Shown piece after piece: positions 1 to 13,489 of a DNA stretch of 64,000 nucleotides. The stretch spans positions 12,791,439 to 12,855,438 of the forward strand of contig NC_052030.1 in the NCBI RefSeq assembly GCF_015832195.1, written 5' to 3'. Below the pieces are notes generated by a model, which did no database searches, was not told the origin of the DNA, and saw nothing but the letters and a program-made list of their open reading frames with translations. This DNA comes from Motacilla alba alba. Taxonomy: Eukaryota > Chordata > Aves > Passeriformes > Motacillidae. A program made the translations under genes and the position numbers. The first letter of the stretch is position 1. Every line of letters starts with the position of its first letter.

Positions 1-1656
1 TATTTAAATACTGTAATTTGCTATAAACAGTGGTTAAGAAAATGGACACATTTGTACAGTTCTCCAGTAATGGTGACTTGAACCTGTCTTCAGTACAAAC
101 TCTTCAAATGCATGCTGACTTGCAAAATGAGATTGCAGTGTGCTTCATCATACTGAAAAGCATATTTTACCACAAGGGTTTCACTAGAAATCAATACAGA
201 ATATTGTACTTGTTAGAACTATTCTAACACTGTTCTGTTAATGCCAAAGAAGTTCCCCTTTTCCCCCAAGATCTTTGGGTTGCTTTGCTTTCATTTACTT
301 GCTTTGTGACATCTTCTTTGCTCTCCTGTAGGAGACTAATTGCAAGAGCTCAGCTATTTTGTGTTTTGAGGAATTAGCCATTAAATAGCACTGACTTAAA
401 ATCTTCTTTGATTGATTGCTTGTAACTGTCTGAATTGCAACAGTAATTCAATGTAGCAGCCCTTGCTTATGAGGTGTAAAGTAATTTATCCTGCTAATAA
501 AATATCATTGTATGCTTGCTAAGAGAAAATATTAATTTCTACTGCTCCGTACTTTTATATCTTGATTCTGTTCGAATTTCTGCTGGAATATGAAAAAATA
601 TTCAATTGCTTCTTGTCAGGAAGATGACTTTGAAACCCTTTGCAGTGGGAAAAATCAAGACAAAGAACTGCCAAGCAGAAGTTGTATTCTGTGAACGTAG
701 ATAGGTTCTGCACCGTAATTAGTGATTTTCCAGGGCCGGGCTGGAGGCCCTGTGTTTTCCTGGGAAAACACGTTTGATGTGTACCATCCCTAATTTCTGC
801 AGTCCTGAATAAGCAGGCTGTGATTGTGCTGTACTGAAGCATGTGGTAATGTCACAGCCTTCTGTCCAGCCAGGAGCCAGCACACCATGTCTGACTTTGT
901 AATGAATCTCCCCGTGCTCTTGTTGACTCCGTGGGTCGGCTTTTGTTCAAACGTGCCCCCAGATATTGCAAGTTTGCCTCGAAACCTGCAAAGCTTCCTC
1001 CACTTCTGCTGGGCTTTGCTCAATTTGCCAGCTTTCCTGGAAAGCGTGAATGTTTCAAAGCACTCGGGGAATTGTTTGTTTGTTTGTTTCCTTGTTAGTT
1101 TTAGAGCAGTGGGATTTGAAACAGTGGAACTGACTAGAACTGGTTCTATTTCAGTTCTGTTTCAGCTGTTTGTTTCCATTTTGTTTTTTTTTTTTTTTTT
1201 TAAAGCTGTGAGCCACATAGGAAAGAGATAAAGGTGGAAAGTTCTATTCTTGCAGCCATCAGTTTCTTAGTGTCATTTAATAACAAGCCCTTGTTCCTCT
1301 GTTCTTACCAGTAATTTTTGCACGTGGGCTGTTAGTTGTTTTATTCTTTTTCCTCAAATGACTTCTGCTATGACGTTGTTAGGTTTTTTTCATTTGAGCT
1401 GTGGTTTGAAATCTTGCAAACAGAACACAGGATTTGGCACAGGTACAGTCAGAGCCAGGAAGACACTGACTGCCTTCAGGGGCTGTTTGGTATTGAGGGT
1501 GACTTACCAAACCCTAATCAAATGCGCAGAGCCCAGGTGAGGGGCATTCCTCCTTCCCTGCAGGAAAAGCCTGTGAGAACAGTTGCGCTGTGCAGTCCCA
1601 CAGTGGTCAGAGCAATGTTCCCCGAGCCCTGTCCTTCAGCCAGCAGGGCTGGGGGC
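1..1656. other. Non-coding stretch with simple tracts
   Basis: AT-leaning sequence with no supported gene. A (TTTG)n run lies at about 1074-1089 and an 18-base T run at 1184-1201. The open frame 1336-2280 begins here but gains nearly all its length from the minisatellite that follows. Confidence 0.6.
1184..1201. repeat. Poly-T tract (18 bases)
   Basis: An uninterrupted T run. No recognisable retroposon body is attached on either side, so it is recorded only as a homopolymer. Confidence 0.85.
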
Positions 1657-2230
1657 TGTGCTGGGTCCCGCTGGGATCACATCCTCACGGCACCTGCCAG
1701 CATCCCGGGCTTTGGGAATGGCCACAGACCGTGCAAGATGTGCTGGGTCCCACTGGGATCACATCCTCACGGCACCTGCCATCATCCCGGGCTTTGGGAA
1801 TGGCCACAGGCCGAGCAAGATGTGCTGGGTCTCACTGGGATCACATCCTCACGGCACCTGTTGGCATCCTGGGCTTTGGGAATGGCCACAGACCGAGCAA
1901 GATGTGCTGGGTCTCACTGGGATCACATCCTCACGGCACCTGTTGGCATCCTGGGCTTTGGGAATGGCCACAAACCGAGCAAGATGTGCTGGGTCTCACT
2001 GGGATCACATCCTCACGGCACCTGTTGGCATCCTGGGCTTTGGGAATGGCCACAAACCGAGCAAGATGTGCTGGGTCCCACTGGGATCACATCCTCACGA
2101 CACCTGCCATCATCCCGGGCTTTGGGAATGGCCACAGACCGAGCAAGATGTGCTGGGTCCCACTGGGATCACATCCTCATGGCACCTGCCATCATCCTGG
2201 GCTTCGGGAATGGCCACAGACCGAGCAAGA
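1657..2230. repeat. Minisatellite, 82-bp unit, 7 copies
   Basis: Copies begin at 1657, 1739, 1821, 1903, 1985, 2067 and 2149 with an exact 82-bp step, marked by tgtgctgggtc and gggatcacatcctcac. The array ends when the next copy diverges at 2231. Copies 3-5 share a cctgttggcatcctggg variant; the outer copies carry cctgccatcatc-type variants, so neighbours are most alike, as expected from local duplication. Because 82 is not a multiple of three, each forward frame runs through all three phases of the unit. All are open, giving three overlapping frames of 235-314 codons that resemble a repetitive protein but share no known domain. Confidence 0.95.
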
Positions 2231-4440
2231 TGGTTCCAGCTGTGCAGAAGGTCCCAGGTGGCTCCTGCAGGTGCAGATAAGGAATATGCAAGTGTGAACC
2301 GATGTCTGTGGTAGAGGTTGGGCTGTGAGGTGGGTTCCCCCGAGCTGTGTTGGTTTTCAGGCATGTGCATGGCACGGGGATTTGCACAGGCTCACCCAGT
2401 TCCAGCGAGCCCTCGGGTTCTTTGTCCGCGGCTCCTCCGCATTAGCATAGCTGTTACTGCCGAGAGTATGTGTTCATTCATTGCGTCTCAGCGTGGCAGT
2501 CAAAGAATTAATTACTCTGAGAAGGGACGGGCCTCTTCTAAAGAGTTTCACAACTCCAGCTTTTAATGGATCAGTGTTCCCCGCTGGGGCTGCAGCGCAG
2601 CTTGTCAAAGCATTGGCGGCGGCTGCACGGGTCAGCGGCTCCCAAAGCGGGACACTGTCCCCAGGACCACGGCCCTGCTCCCCAGGCTGATCTCCTTGGA
2701 GCTGCACGCACTGGGGAACGGGCACGGGGGGAAACTGTGAGCCCTTGAGGCATTGTTCGCAGGAAGCAGATTTGGAGATTCTCATTAAAACAAACAAAAA
2801 GCAGCACTTTATTGAAGCCCGCGCTGGCGGCACGCTCAAGCGCTCACCTCGCTGAGTCCTCCCGAAGCTGATGGCCTGAATGGCCCGGCTCTGGTGCTGC
2901 TGCATGTTTGTTTCATTATCTAATGTCACTTATTGATTTTCATTAAAAACATGTCAGCACTGATTTTTCTAAAGCACCCTCGGAAATGCATTCTGACCCT
3001 TTTTTTTATGTTGAATCCACTGCAGAGTCTCCCACTGAATCGGTCTAAAGCAGGATTATTTTCTGACTGAGAAATGTTGATTAAATATTTTGATGTATGA
3101 GTGGTTAAGACTGCTTTAAGAACAAAGCGTGCCACGGGGAAATGAACTGAGACAAGGGAGAGGCTGAAAGGGAGGATGCTATAAACCAGGCACTTTGTCC
3201 ATTCATGCATTGTTATTTAAAGTTAGCACTGGAAATAAGCTGAAGGCCTGGTGCTGCGTGTAAGCATCAGTTCCCACTCCAGATTGTATTGACATGATAG
3301 GAGAAAGGAGATATTACTTTGAAATGTAGTTACAGCTGAGTTCAGAAGAGTATTGTCTTTTCTCTTGCCTCGTTGTGATGACTTTTCAGGGAGCCTGGTG
3401 TATTTGTTGTGTAAGTTTTAAAATGCTGACAGTCACAGAATTTAAATCACCAGCTGATTTTGTCATATGCCTGAGTTATTATTTTCCTGCTCTCCTCCTC
3501 TGGCTCGTTGTGCTGATTTCCCATCTCTGAGAAATGGGCTCTCAGACACGTCTGGTGATGTGCAGTGACACATGAGTGATGTTCTGGGGTCCCTCACAGT
3601 CACTCCAGCACAGCTGCAGGACTCGCAGCTCACTGCTCCAAGACTTGTGCTGATGTTCCTGCCTTAGTTACCATTCACAGACCTGACACACAGCTGAAGT
3701 TCAGTGACTGGAAAGTTCTGGTGCTGCTGAATTGACTGTTGAATTTAAAGCAGTGGCCTGCTTTGGGGGGTAGTGTGCCACAGCAATCCAAATTCATGTC
3801 TGAAAACAGGAAAAGGCCTTCAGAGTCAGCTTTGTGTGCACCTCTTTCTAAAGACAGACTAATTGGTTTTGCTATAATTTTGACTTGCTTCTCCCACCCC
3901 ATAATCTGGATTTTGAGTAAATAATTTTGCGTGTTTTTCCTCTAGATTTTTACATTTCTGAGGCAGCAAATGTGATTGTACAGCAGACTCTTTGTCTCTC
4001 AGAGAAACAACACTTTACAGTCATTAGGTAATTAATAGTCTTACTTGCCTGGCTGTTGCATCTCCCGTTCTTACACTGCATGAGAATGTGTTACTGGAAC
4101 AGCAATGCCATCAGCAGCCCTGGTGAGGCAGAGGAGTGTGTTCACAGCTCAGGGAATCACCTGCTGCGTTGCTGGAATAGAACCTGCCACTGCTTAGTTA
4201 GCAAAGTTCCAGTTCAGTTATACAGTTTTTTGGGGAGGAAAAAGTTTCATTAATGGAAAAGAATATCAAAAAACTCAGTATGGGTGGACAACGTGGTGTG
4301 TGGAAGTTTCCAACAGCTGCCCTGCCCTAACATTGCCTTTTTAAAGGAAGAAAGTATAGATGAAAAGTACAGGGTGTGCTGAAAGATACCTGACCAGGTG
4401 TGACTTGTGTCACATGCTGGGAAGGCTCAGGGTCTGCTCT
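2231..4440. other. Non-coding stretch
   Basis: No gene or mobile element that I can support. A GC-rich patch at about 2570-2740 gives short overlapping frames on both strands with no conserved motif. Confidence 0.55.
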
Positions 4441-4486
4441 GGGGGCTGTGTGTGACAGACCCCTAAAATTTGTGTTCCTAAATCAC

Positions 4487-4798
4487 GGTGTCCCTTGCAG
4501 GGGCTGTGTGTGACAGGCCCTGTGTCACGGTGTCCCTTATAGGGGCTGTGTGTGACAGACCTTGTGCCACGGTGTCCCTTGCAGGGGCTGTGTGTGACAG
4601 ACCCTGTGCCATGGTGTCCCTTGCAGGGGCTCTGGGTGACAGACCCTGTGCCACAGTGTCCCTTGCAGGGGCTGTGTGTGACAGACCTTGTGCCATGGTG
4701 TCCCTTGCAGGGGCTCTGGGTGACAGACCCTGTGCCACAGTGTCCCTCACAGGGGCTGTAGATGACACACCTTGTGCCACAGTGTCCCTTGCAGTGGT
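4487..4798. repeat. Minisatellite, 42-bp unit, about 7.5 copies
   Basis: Unit starts marked by ggtgtccctt or agtgtccctt fall at 4487, 4529, 4571, 4613, 4655, 4697, 4739 and 4781 (partial), exactly 42 bp apart. A degenerate extra unit at about 4441-4486 carries a 16-bp insertion. The unit is a multiple of three and free of stops in several frames on both strands, so it yields 14-residue repeat peptides of 130-143 codons in opposing frames. Simultaneous opposing open frames argue against real coding. The middle copies alternate between two unit types. Confidence 0.95.
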
Positions 4799-7224
4799 TC
4801 CTGACCTTCTGGTGGCAGGCACACAAACCCCACGAGGCCAACCCTTGTGTGGCTGTGGATGCCTCTCAGGCCTCTTCACACGGGGCTCCTCTTCCCTCAG
4901 TGCACATTAAGCTCTGGGTAGTTTCTTCTTTTCCCTTTTCCTGTGCCGTGTTCGTGGCACTCCTCCGTGCTCTGCAGCACAGGTTTTTGGGATAGGCACC
5001 CTGTAAACACTCGCTGTGCTCCCTGAGGGTTTCAGAGGGCACCTCTCCATCACCAGGTACCCAGCCCTCCCTGGCAGGTGAGCAGGCCCCTAAAGGCAGG
5101 TAAATTGGGATTTCTCGCCTCTGCGTGGCACAGCTTCACATTAGCACAGTTTTGGCTGCCCAGAGCAGGGCTGGAGCAGCAGTGGGGCACAGGGGTGTCC
5201 CAGCTCTGGAGGTTCAGGTGGCCCGGGAATGCAGCCGAACCCCCCGAGGTGCCCAGCCAGTTGTGCAACCCTACACCCCCGGCTGCAGGGGGGCACGGGG
5301 CTTCTTCCTGCCCCCCACCTGTCACTCGGCTCAGCCCTAAAGGATAAGCTGATCTTTTGAAGTCGAGGCTTAACATGGTTGAGGCTGGAGGGCATTTGTA
5401 ATAGGTTACTGGGTTAGCAAGGAGCAGCAGCAGGCTGTGGATGCTATCACTGTGCTTTGATCACACTCTGCAGTGTTGTGCACACACACGTGAATTTAAT
5501 AGCTACTGCTTGATGCTTACCTACCCTGTTTGTGTTCCTAAACCACAGCCAGAGGATGGCTCACACCATCCTTTCCTTGAGCAGATACATCGAGAGCTCT
5601 TCTCCAGAGCTGGTGGCTGAGGAAGTTCTTTTCCCTGATAAAACAATGAGGGGACAATGAATGAGCCGTGACTCGTGGGATGTGTAAATGTGTGTGAGTG
5701 TAAAATGCTGTGAGGCTTCCCCAGCTTGGAGATTTCAATGCTACTGAAATACTAAAAATTAAAAGCAGGCACTGGCACAAACCACCCCAGAGCAATGCAC
5801 TGCAGATACAACTTCTGAAGGGGAAACACCTTCCTTGCCCCTCAGACAACCACACCATAAATTCTCCCCCTCTTTTGGTTTTAGTGCTGTTGTAAAAAGC
5901 CCAGGCCTGCTTTAAAAACCTGAAACTTTCTCTTACAATGGCCGGGGCTGAGCTTTGAGGCACTGCCACAACTCATTGTCTGTGGAAGAACCCTTGCTGG
6001 GAAGGCTGTGATTTATATCAGCCTGCCTGTCATGGGGTGAAAGGAATGCCCGGTTTTTCATTTTGATCAAATGTTAGGTTTGAAAACCACCCACTGCTGT
6101 AAACTCAGTTGGAGGGGAGAGATGAGATGGAGCACATTGCATGCTTTGTTGCTGAGATAGTGTTTTAAGGCTGGCTGAGTCTGTTTCCCATTGCTGAGAG
6201 CAGGGAGCAAAGATGTGGATTTAAAAAAGGGAAAACTAAACTGACTTTTTTTTTGTGCCTGCTTTCAGTGAAGTAGAACATGGGGTGAGGGCAGTCCAGC
6301 AATGTGTACTGTCTTCAGTGCAGACACGAAAGGAGGAAAATCTTGGGTGTAGATGAGCCTGTAGAGAAGATGGGGGTAGAATTTATGGGGGTGGAATTTT
6401 CCAAAGGGACTAGCAGAGATAATCACCTAGTTGCTGCTGAAAGCTGCTGGACTTGCCTTTATGCCTAAAACTGGGAGGGGAAGACATAATAATTCTGATC
6501 TGTAGTTGAGCTTATCTCCCTTTTGAGACTTTCAGTTTCTCCTATCCCCTCTTTTTTTTTTTTTTTATTTTGTCTAATGTTTAGCAGCTTTCACATGCCC
6601 CATCCTTTTTGAAAGTTTGGATGCTGATACAATTCCAGAACCATGATATTCTTGCTATTTAAAAGGCACAATAGTTTCTGTGGCTTTTTCTTCTCTCGAC
6701 TGTGTTGGCAACAGCACAGAGGGCTTTCCCAGTTCTGAGTTTCATCACAGATTTCCAGCTTGGACTGCCCTTAAGGTATAAAAGCATCTGATCTGAGTTT
6801 GTGGCTTTGAGTTTGTGGCATTCAGTTTCTGATCTTTCTTAGGTTAATTCTCATTTTGGCTGAATTTGATGGTGTAGAATACCATTTTTACCTCATTAAT
6901 ATGACTTTACATTCACTTAGTCCTGAAATGAGCATCAAAAAACCAGAATCCAAGGTTTTAGGCGAGAGAGTTGGGAGCAGTCCTTGCTAAGATTGTATTA
7001 AGTAAAAGCTGTGATTAATTCCTATGGGCTCTTCTGTTAAAAACTTGAAGAATTCTGTGCTGTTGGGTGTCTGTAGACTCGTGGTCACAGTCTTCAGATA
7101 GTTCTGTGTGAGGCTCGTGAGCAAGTTTTATGGTTAAGGATTGACTCTGATGAGTATGAAAACCATTGTGTCTTGCTCTGCTGCCGCTCCATTTGTAAAT
7201 GTAAAATTAGGAGACGCAGATCAT
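4799..7224. other. Non-coding stretch
   Basis: No supported gene. A T run lies at about 6550-6566. The segment 5050-5340 is GC-richer and open in overlapping frames, but no frame shows a recognisable domain or splice context. Confidence 0.55.
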
Positions 7225-7370
7225 TTCCCTGCTCTGCCACCACGGGCTGTGCAACCATGGCAAGCCACGTCTGTGTTCACCTGATACAAGAAGGGATAAT
7301 GCAGCCTCAGAGGGGTGCTTTGAAACTAAGCACGTCCAAGATTAAAATATTATGGTGACAGTGCTGAAAA
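7225..7370 (+). mobile_element. Possible ancient MIR-like SINE remnant
   Basis: The order of ctctgccac, gctgtgcaacc, ggcaagccac, tctgtgtt and gggataatgc, followed by a gtgctttgaaa-type stretch, resembles the core and 3' part of MIR-type SINEs, which survive as old fossils in birds. Divergence is high and I rely on memory of the consensus, so this is tentative. Confidence 0.35.
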
Positions 7371-10300
7371 ACCCCCCGTGTGCTCCAAGCAGTGCATTTG
7401 ATCAGTCCTCCAGGTCACAGGAGATTTAAAGGCCATCTGTGCTACGACTCCATTGACTTCTATAAACCAGGATCAAACGTGCTTCGTGCATCTGTGTGGT
7501 CTGACCCCTTTGAATTCTCTGGTCAAGTTATGTCAGGAAGGGAGAGAAGCACTGAGGTTTGCTATCGGTTTTTATGTGGGTCTTTACAGGAAACAAAACC
7601 GTGCCAACAGCTGATGGGAGTTCTGCAGTTTTTGTCACAGTTTCATGAGGAGCAAGTCGAGATGTACCTTTCAAGTTACAATATGAAAGTCCTCTGAATA
7701 TTTTTGAGGCAGTTAATATGGGTGGTATAAAGGAAATTATTTCCCCCCCATGAAATAGTTCAATGCCAGAGCTGCTGAAGTAGAACACCAGCTATTATTT
7801 TAGTAATACAGTTTAAACCCATTGCTTTTCCAAGGTTTTCTTAAGCCATAGATTGAACCTTTATTGGTTTTGTATTTGCAGACATAAAGAGGGGGGTTAC
7901 TCTGTGGCCACATAGTTCTGTCCCAGCTGGAAATGGCCAAAAGGGCTGACTGATTGCGGTCCCTAGCCGTGCTCCACGAAGGTGCTTTGCAAATCTAGGA
8001 AAAAATCCAAGGTTTGTTTCATCAGGGCATCAAAGGCTGAGTTTTTTGAACATCAGGCTAGTGCTGCTTCCCAGCTGGAATGTGTTAACTGCAGGCATTA
8101 TTGTCAGAAATGGCAAACATCAGGTAACATTGCACCGAGGAGCTGGAAATGATTCTCAGACTTCTCTTACAGCTCTCACTCTTGAAATCCATATCCTGTC
8201 TTTTCCTTCATAAGGTCCAGGCCTGCGTTTCTTGCTGGTTGGTATTAACTTCGTGCTCGTTCTGTTCAAGGTGTGATTTAGCAGTGAGCAGAGTACTGAA
8301 TGTCAGCCTTTTGGGATGTTCTTGTCAGAGATGTGGGGTTAGGATAATGTTTGCTGCTCTGTTATTTTGGTGATGTGTCTGTACCTGGAGAATCAAAGCA
8401 GGGCTGGGCTCTGACAGGGCTGGCTCTCTCTGTCTGAGGCTGTTTTGCAGATAAGGATTTTAGGGTTTGAGTGTAACAGCTATTCAGAAAACACTCCAGG
8501 GCTCCCAGCCGTGAGATTTCTTGCTAGTGAGAGCAAAGGCCCTGGAAGTATGAGCTGAAGCTGTTTCTGAGTGGAAATGATGTTACAACTGTCTCCCCAG
8601 CTGCTGTAATGAAAGTTTGCACAGTGCATCTTAGTGTACCATCAGTAAGAGTCTTCCTAGTTGATAAAAGATTATCCATTGAAAAAAGCAGTGTAAGTTC
8701 ATTTGAAGTCCTCCTTATTAAGTAAAATGGGAGACTTAGCATTTCTGCATTCTATCATATATTCATATTTAGTTGCTGCATTTCTGTCACTTAGCTCAAT
8801 CATCTTTGTGCATGATCTCATTTGTTCATTTGGGGGCTTTCTGGAAGAGAGGCGAAATTATTCACAGCAAAAACTGAAAGTTGGGAAAAGCAAGCTTTGA
8901 TGTGACAGAACATTATCACTAAGTGGATTATTGCTTACTCTCACTATACCTTCGTAGATATATTTGATTCCTAGTTACCAGGTTAAAATGTTAATGAAAA
9001 CCATTGCAGGATAGCTGGGTACTTATAAGTCACAGAAAAGGAGAAACTTCTGAATTTAATGCTAAACAGGCAGTATAAATTAGGGAGCCCTTTGGACCAG
9101 TCCCATTGGGCCCTGGAAGTTTGGGGACCTCAATATTTCATAGAAGCCACAGTCCTTTGGTGGAGAGAGATCTGAAAATAGCTGGAGGGTCAGCTCTGAT
9201 CTCTCTGGTGAGGCTGGAATTTGTCCAGGGGGGCTCCTGTCTGTGAGGGTCCCTCCCACACCTCAGTTCTGTGCATTTGTTGCACACATTTTACCGAGCA
9301 GAAAAGGAGGGCTGCTGAAAGCTGCCTTAAAAACCCAGGCTCTGAAGGGAAAGGGGGAAAAGAGGGCAAATTCTTTTTCGTTCCCATTTGTACAAATAAT
9401 TCGCAGATTAAGGATTTTGGCTGAGAAAGAGAGGCTCAAGTCTGAAATGTATGGCCCCCATGTGGGCTTCATACAGAGCAGCTGAACAAAATGCTTCGTT
9501 TCCAAAAGCCACTGCTCAGCTTCCCACTCTGTTCTCAGGGAGATGATGAAGAAGAGAAAAGACGACGAGTTTGCAGCTGATTAATCACTGGGAAACAGTA
9601 ATCACTGGTGCTGTGTTTGGGATCATTATTCAAGGACTTCCAGACAGAAATAAACCCAAGAACTACCACAGTAGCTTTCTCTAATTATTTTTCTGTGCTC
9701 AGCCCTACTTTGTGTATTGAGCAAACCATTCCTCTTCTTCCACTTTGTGGGCAGTGATCTCTGGGGCGCAGACTCAAACCCTCCTGGGGAGCTCATTCTA
9801 GAAGCTGACTCAGTCTGCCCATATTTACAACTTTGAAAGAGGCTGTTATGGAATTCATTCTAAAATCATAGCTCGGGGTTTATATAGCGTGTTTAAATGT
9901 ATATATATGCTTGAAAAATAGTCCGAGATCGATCTTTGTCGTGTGTAAGTTGGCACAGCCTCTCCAGAGCAGAAAAGCCAGGCAGGTTTCCACCCACAGA
10001 AGTTTGGACCCCTTTGATTTTCCCTTTCTCTTCCGTGTGTATAATGCATGGAGAGAGAAGACAGCCCTCTTTAATCTGGGGAGAATTCAGACACTCATCA
10101 AGCACTAAAGAGGCACCATGCCGAGGCTGAGAGCCGAAATCCCAAGGATGAAATCAAGTAATTGCTTTATCTCTTTCTTTTCAGACATCTAGAGAGACGC
10201 TTAAAGGCAAAACTAAAAGTAAATGAATGAATTGAGCCAAGTGGATTTAGGGGTGGGTGGATGTATTAAACTCGCAGGGAAAATAGCAGCAAGTAGGTGA

Positions 10301-13300
10301 CATTCTGAGCAGCTTCCAGAGCTGCCAACAGCAGCATTCAGGCATCTCACTGAAGGGAAAACGTGCTGCAGAAAGGACAAGAAGTTTCATCTGAGCTTTG
10401 TTTTCTAAAGTAGCTTGTAATGAATTAGCTACCATAAATCCTGTGTTCAGCAGTGAACTGTCCTCATGTCTGTTATTGCTCTGAGATCCCGATATTTGCC
10501 CAGGCCCTGAGCTGTTGCAGTAAGTGATTCAGTGATTTTTCTCGTGAATATCATTTGAGAGATTCGTATTTGCAGAAAGACAAAGAGTCTAGAGGAGGGA
10601 AGGCAGGGAAGGGTTGGGCACTCTTTTTAAATGAGCTATTGAGTCTGCATAACAACATGACCATTTTACAGTCATATTCTGCTGCAGCCAGTTTTTCATA
10701 GTTTGCAATAGGTTGGGATCTGTTTATTGCTACTGGAGGGCTTTTTTTTTCCCTCAGCTGTTTCTCGTGTAGATGGTTTTATGCTTCTCATCTAGGTTAG
10801 GAACAAGAAATGCAAATTTTTTACCAGACTTGAATAACCAAGCTGTTTCCAAGGAAAAAAGTTTCGGGCTTGGATGTTAGGTGCTGGGCAAAGAATTTAG
10901 GGTATATTTGAGCTCACTTTGTGTAAACCAGTAAATGAATAGTGATACAGCAAACTTAGGGAAGGCTAGTAATATAAAGGTTAAAAAAACCCGATCAGGT
11001 TCTTTATTTATGGCAAGGAGGCCCCAGCTTGTTGGGAAAACTATTGACATCAACTTCCAGCTGCAAAATGAGGAGTTTACACTACAGACCAAATTTTGCT
11101 TAAACACCAGGGCCAGACTTGCACAGAAGCTCAGCCTACAAGCTAAAAAGGAAAGAAATGACCAAATTTCTAGAGCCCTGTAGGCTGGGTCTCAGAATTG
11201 CCTCTGGGTGCTGGCTGCTCCCAGACTCCAAATGTGGTAATGCAAGTTCAGCCTGAAAGTCTGCACCCTAGATGTGCTGTAGCTTTTATTTTGGCCCCTG
11301 AGAAGGCAAATTAACTCGTACAGACCTAATGACAGCTCATCTGCACTTTAATTAACTGGGGCTATGATGATATTCAGTACAAGAGCCATACAAAAATGCC
11401 ACTCACATTTCACTTTAAGTGTTCTGTGTCAGACACCATCACTCAGGAATGAGCTGCTGCTATTAAATTTCATAAACAATCATTTGAAATAAAGAGTTGT
11501 CACAGGAGCAGACTTAAGCAGCATTTTAATGTTGTATCAGTGGCACCGCTGAGCTGAGAATTGCAGAACTCCCCTCCAGTCAGAAAAGAAAGGTCACCAG
11601 GTCTTGGTCATACTCACCTGAGTGGCCAGGTGTAACCTGGGGGTGATTTATCTCTTCCTTCTGGAAGTTACAAGTGTAGTTTGGGAGATCCTGAGGCCAC
11701 CTGCCCTCCCTTGGCATCTGCCCTGGGAGCACCCAGAGTGTCCTGGCTGCTGGTGGCAGCTGCCTGTCACTGAACTGGCTCTCCACAAGGAAGAAATGGG
11801 CGGTAATAAAGTCAAAACAGCCACTGTCACGGCCAAAGCGGGACAATATTCCCATCTGGTTTCTCATATCCACTTTCTGAAGCGTTTGCTCTAAGGGCCC
11901 CATGTGTGTGGTGTGGCTGGGGGATCTGAGTGCTCCCTGGCTGATGGCAGAGGCTGAAGCAGCAGCCAGCTTTCCCCCTGTGCCCCGAGCTCCTGCTGCC
12001 AACCGGGGCTCAGCAGCGCGTGGGGACCCTGTGCAAGTGCTGGTGCTCCTGTTGGGACTGAGGGGCAGAGGGCTCTGAGGAATGGTGGGAAATGCAAGCT
12101 GCTTTGAGGAAATCAAATGATTCCTGCCCACTGCAGAGCTGTGGAAATTATGGCCCTGCCAGAGATGAGATCCATGACTGCCCCTCCTAAACAGCATCGC
12201 CTTGCTGGGAGTGTAGGTGAGAACTGACTCAGGCTCCTGTCTGGCAGCTCGGTGGGTTTAGTGTTTTGGGGAATCCTGTTTGGGTGAATCAGCTCAGTCA
12301 CAGAATGAAAGGTGCAAATGCACTGTTTGAGGAATTTGCAGTTCGCTCCAGTTGTGAAATCAGGGCAGGGGAATGGTGGCATTTAGCCTGTGCCTGTGTG
12401 GTATGAGCACTGCCACAGTTCGTGCCTCCTGGCACCGTTATTCTCTGCAGAAACAGTTTCTGATAGTTATTAGATGCTCATTTCTTTGTGGATATAATAG
12501 TAATTCTCAACAACACAAATACATATTTTTAACCATCCAATCGCTTTTGGAGCTGCTAAACAGAGTTCTCCAGGTCTCTGATCAGTTCAGGAGTAGTTCT
12601 TTCTGCCTGCAGTAAGACCAGATCAGGCTCAATCTCCAGGAGTTTGGTACCTTGGAGCAAGTTCATGGATTCTAAGAGGAGCTGCCAACGCCATCTAGAG
12701 TTGAGGCTGCCTGGGATCTCTCATTATTACAGGAATTATTGTAAGGAAATAGCACCTATTTGTCAGCACTTCTGGCAGAAATGCTGTAAAAGAAAGAAAT
12801 AAATACTGTCCATTAGCAGAGTGCATTTTTCAGCCTCACACTGAAGAAGGAGAGATGTGCTGTGAGTTCCTTCTCTTCACTCAGGGGGCTGTGTTTCATT
12901 TTTCCTGAAGCAGCTTTTTTGCTTCTTGAATCCTTTTCCTTTGCTCTTGAGTGCCAGGTCTGGTAAGGTCTGACACACCCAGTAATCCCCCTCATATCTG
13001 CAGTTACAAAACCCTGGAGAAATCCCAGCCTACCATGGAAACATGCTGCTTTAATCAGGGTTTTTATCAGCTGTTTTGCTCCGCTCCCCCAAGTGTTTCA
13101 GGATGCTTTCATAGTAGGTGCAAGGGAATTCTGGGAGATGGAAATGCGGATTTCTGTGTAAAATGTGGGATTTGAGGGGGTTTAGAAGGAAAGATGAACT
13201 GGGTGGAGTGTTCAGACCCCACGGTTTCCTGCGGAGAGTGCCAGTTTTTCAGGTGGCAAGGCTGTTCTGAGGGACTGAAGGAATGGTCTCAGATCCTTCC

Positions 13301-13489
13301 CTGCAGCATGCTGGAAGTGGGACTGGAGCTGGGATCAGCAGGATGGTTATCTCATGATAATTCTTATTTGCTCCATGTCATCCATTAAGAGTTTCATCCT
13401 GCTTTGTGTGAGGAATGTGATCCTGAGTGCAAATACTTCTTAAATGAGATTGAAAACAGCCAGTATTTAGTATTTTAGTGAATAATCCA
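7371..13489. other. Non-coding stretch
   Basis: About 6 kb without a supported gene or mobile element. Short frames are scattered on both strands with no conserved domains. The GC-richer patch 11580-12200 gives a 205-codon minus-strand frame with low-complexity content and no recognisable family. Confidence 0.5.

Noticed and set aside
1336..2314. Overlapping forward frames of 235-314 codons that look like a repetitive protein
   Set aside because: They are direct reads of the 82-bp minisatellite in three frames, with no splice context or conserved domain.
4410..4910. Opposing frames with a 14-residue repeat (Cys-rich forward, Gly/Thr/His-rich reverse)
   Set aside because: Both strands are open simultaneously because of the 42-bp unit; there is no evidence for a real repetitive protein or antifreeze-like gene.
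11580..12197. 205-codon minus-strand frame
   Set aside because: It lacks recognisable domains, overlaps a plus-strand frame in a GC-richer patch, and has no convincing splice or promoter signals.
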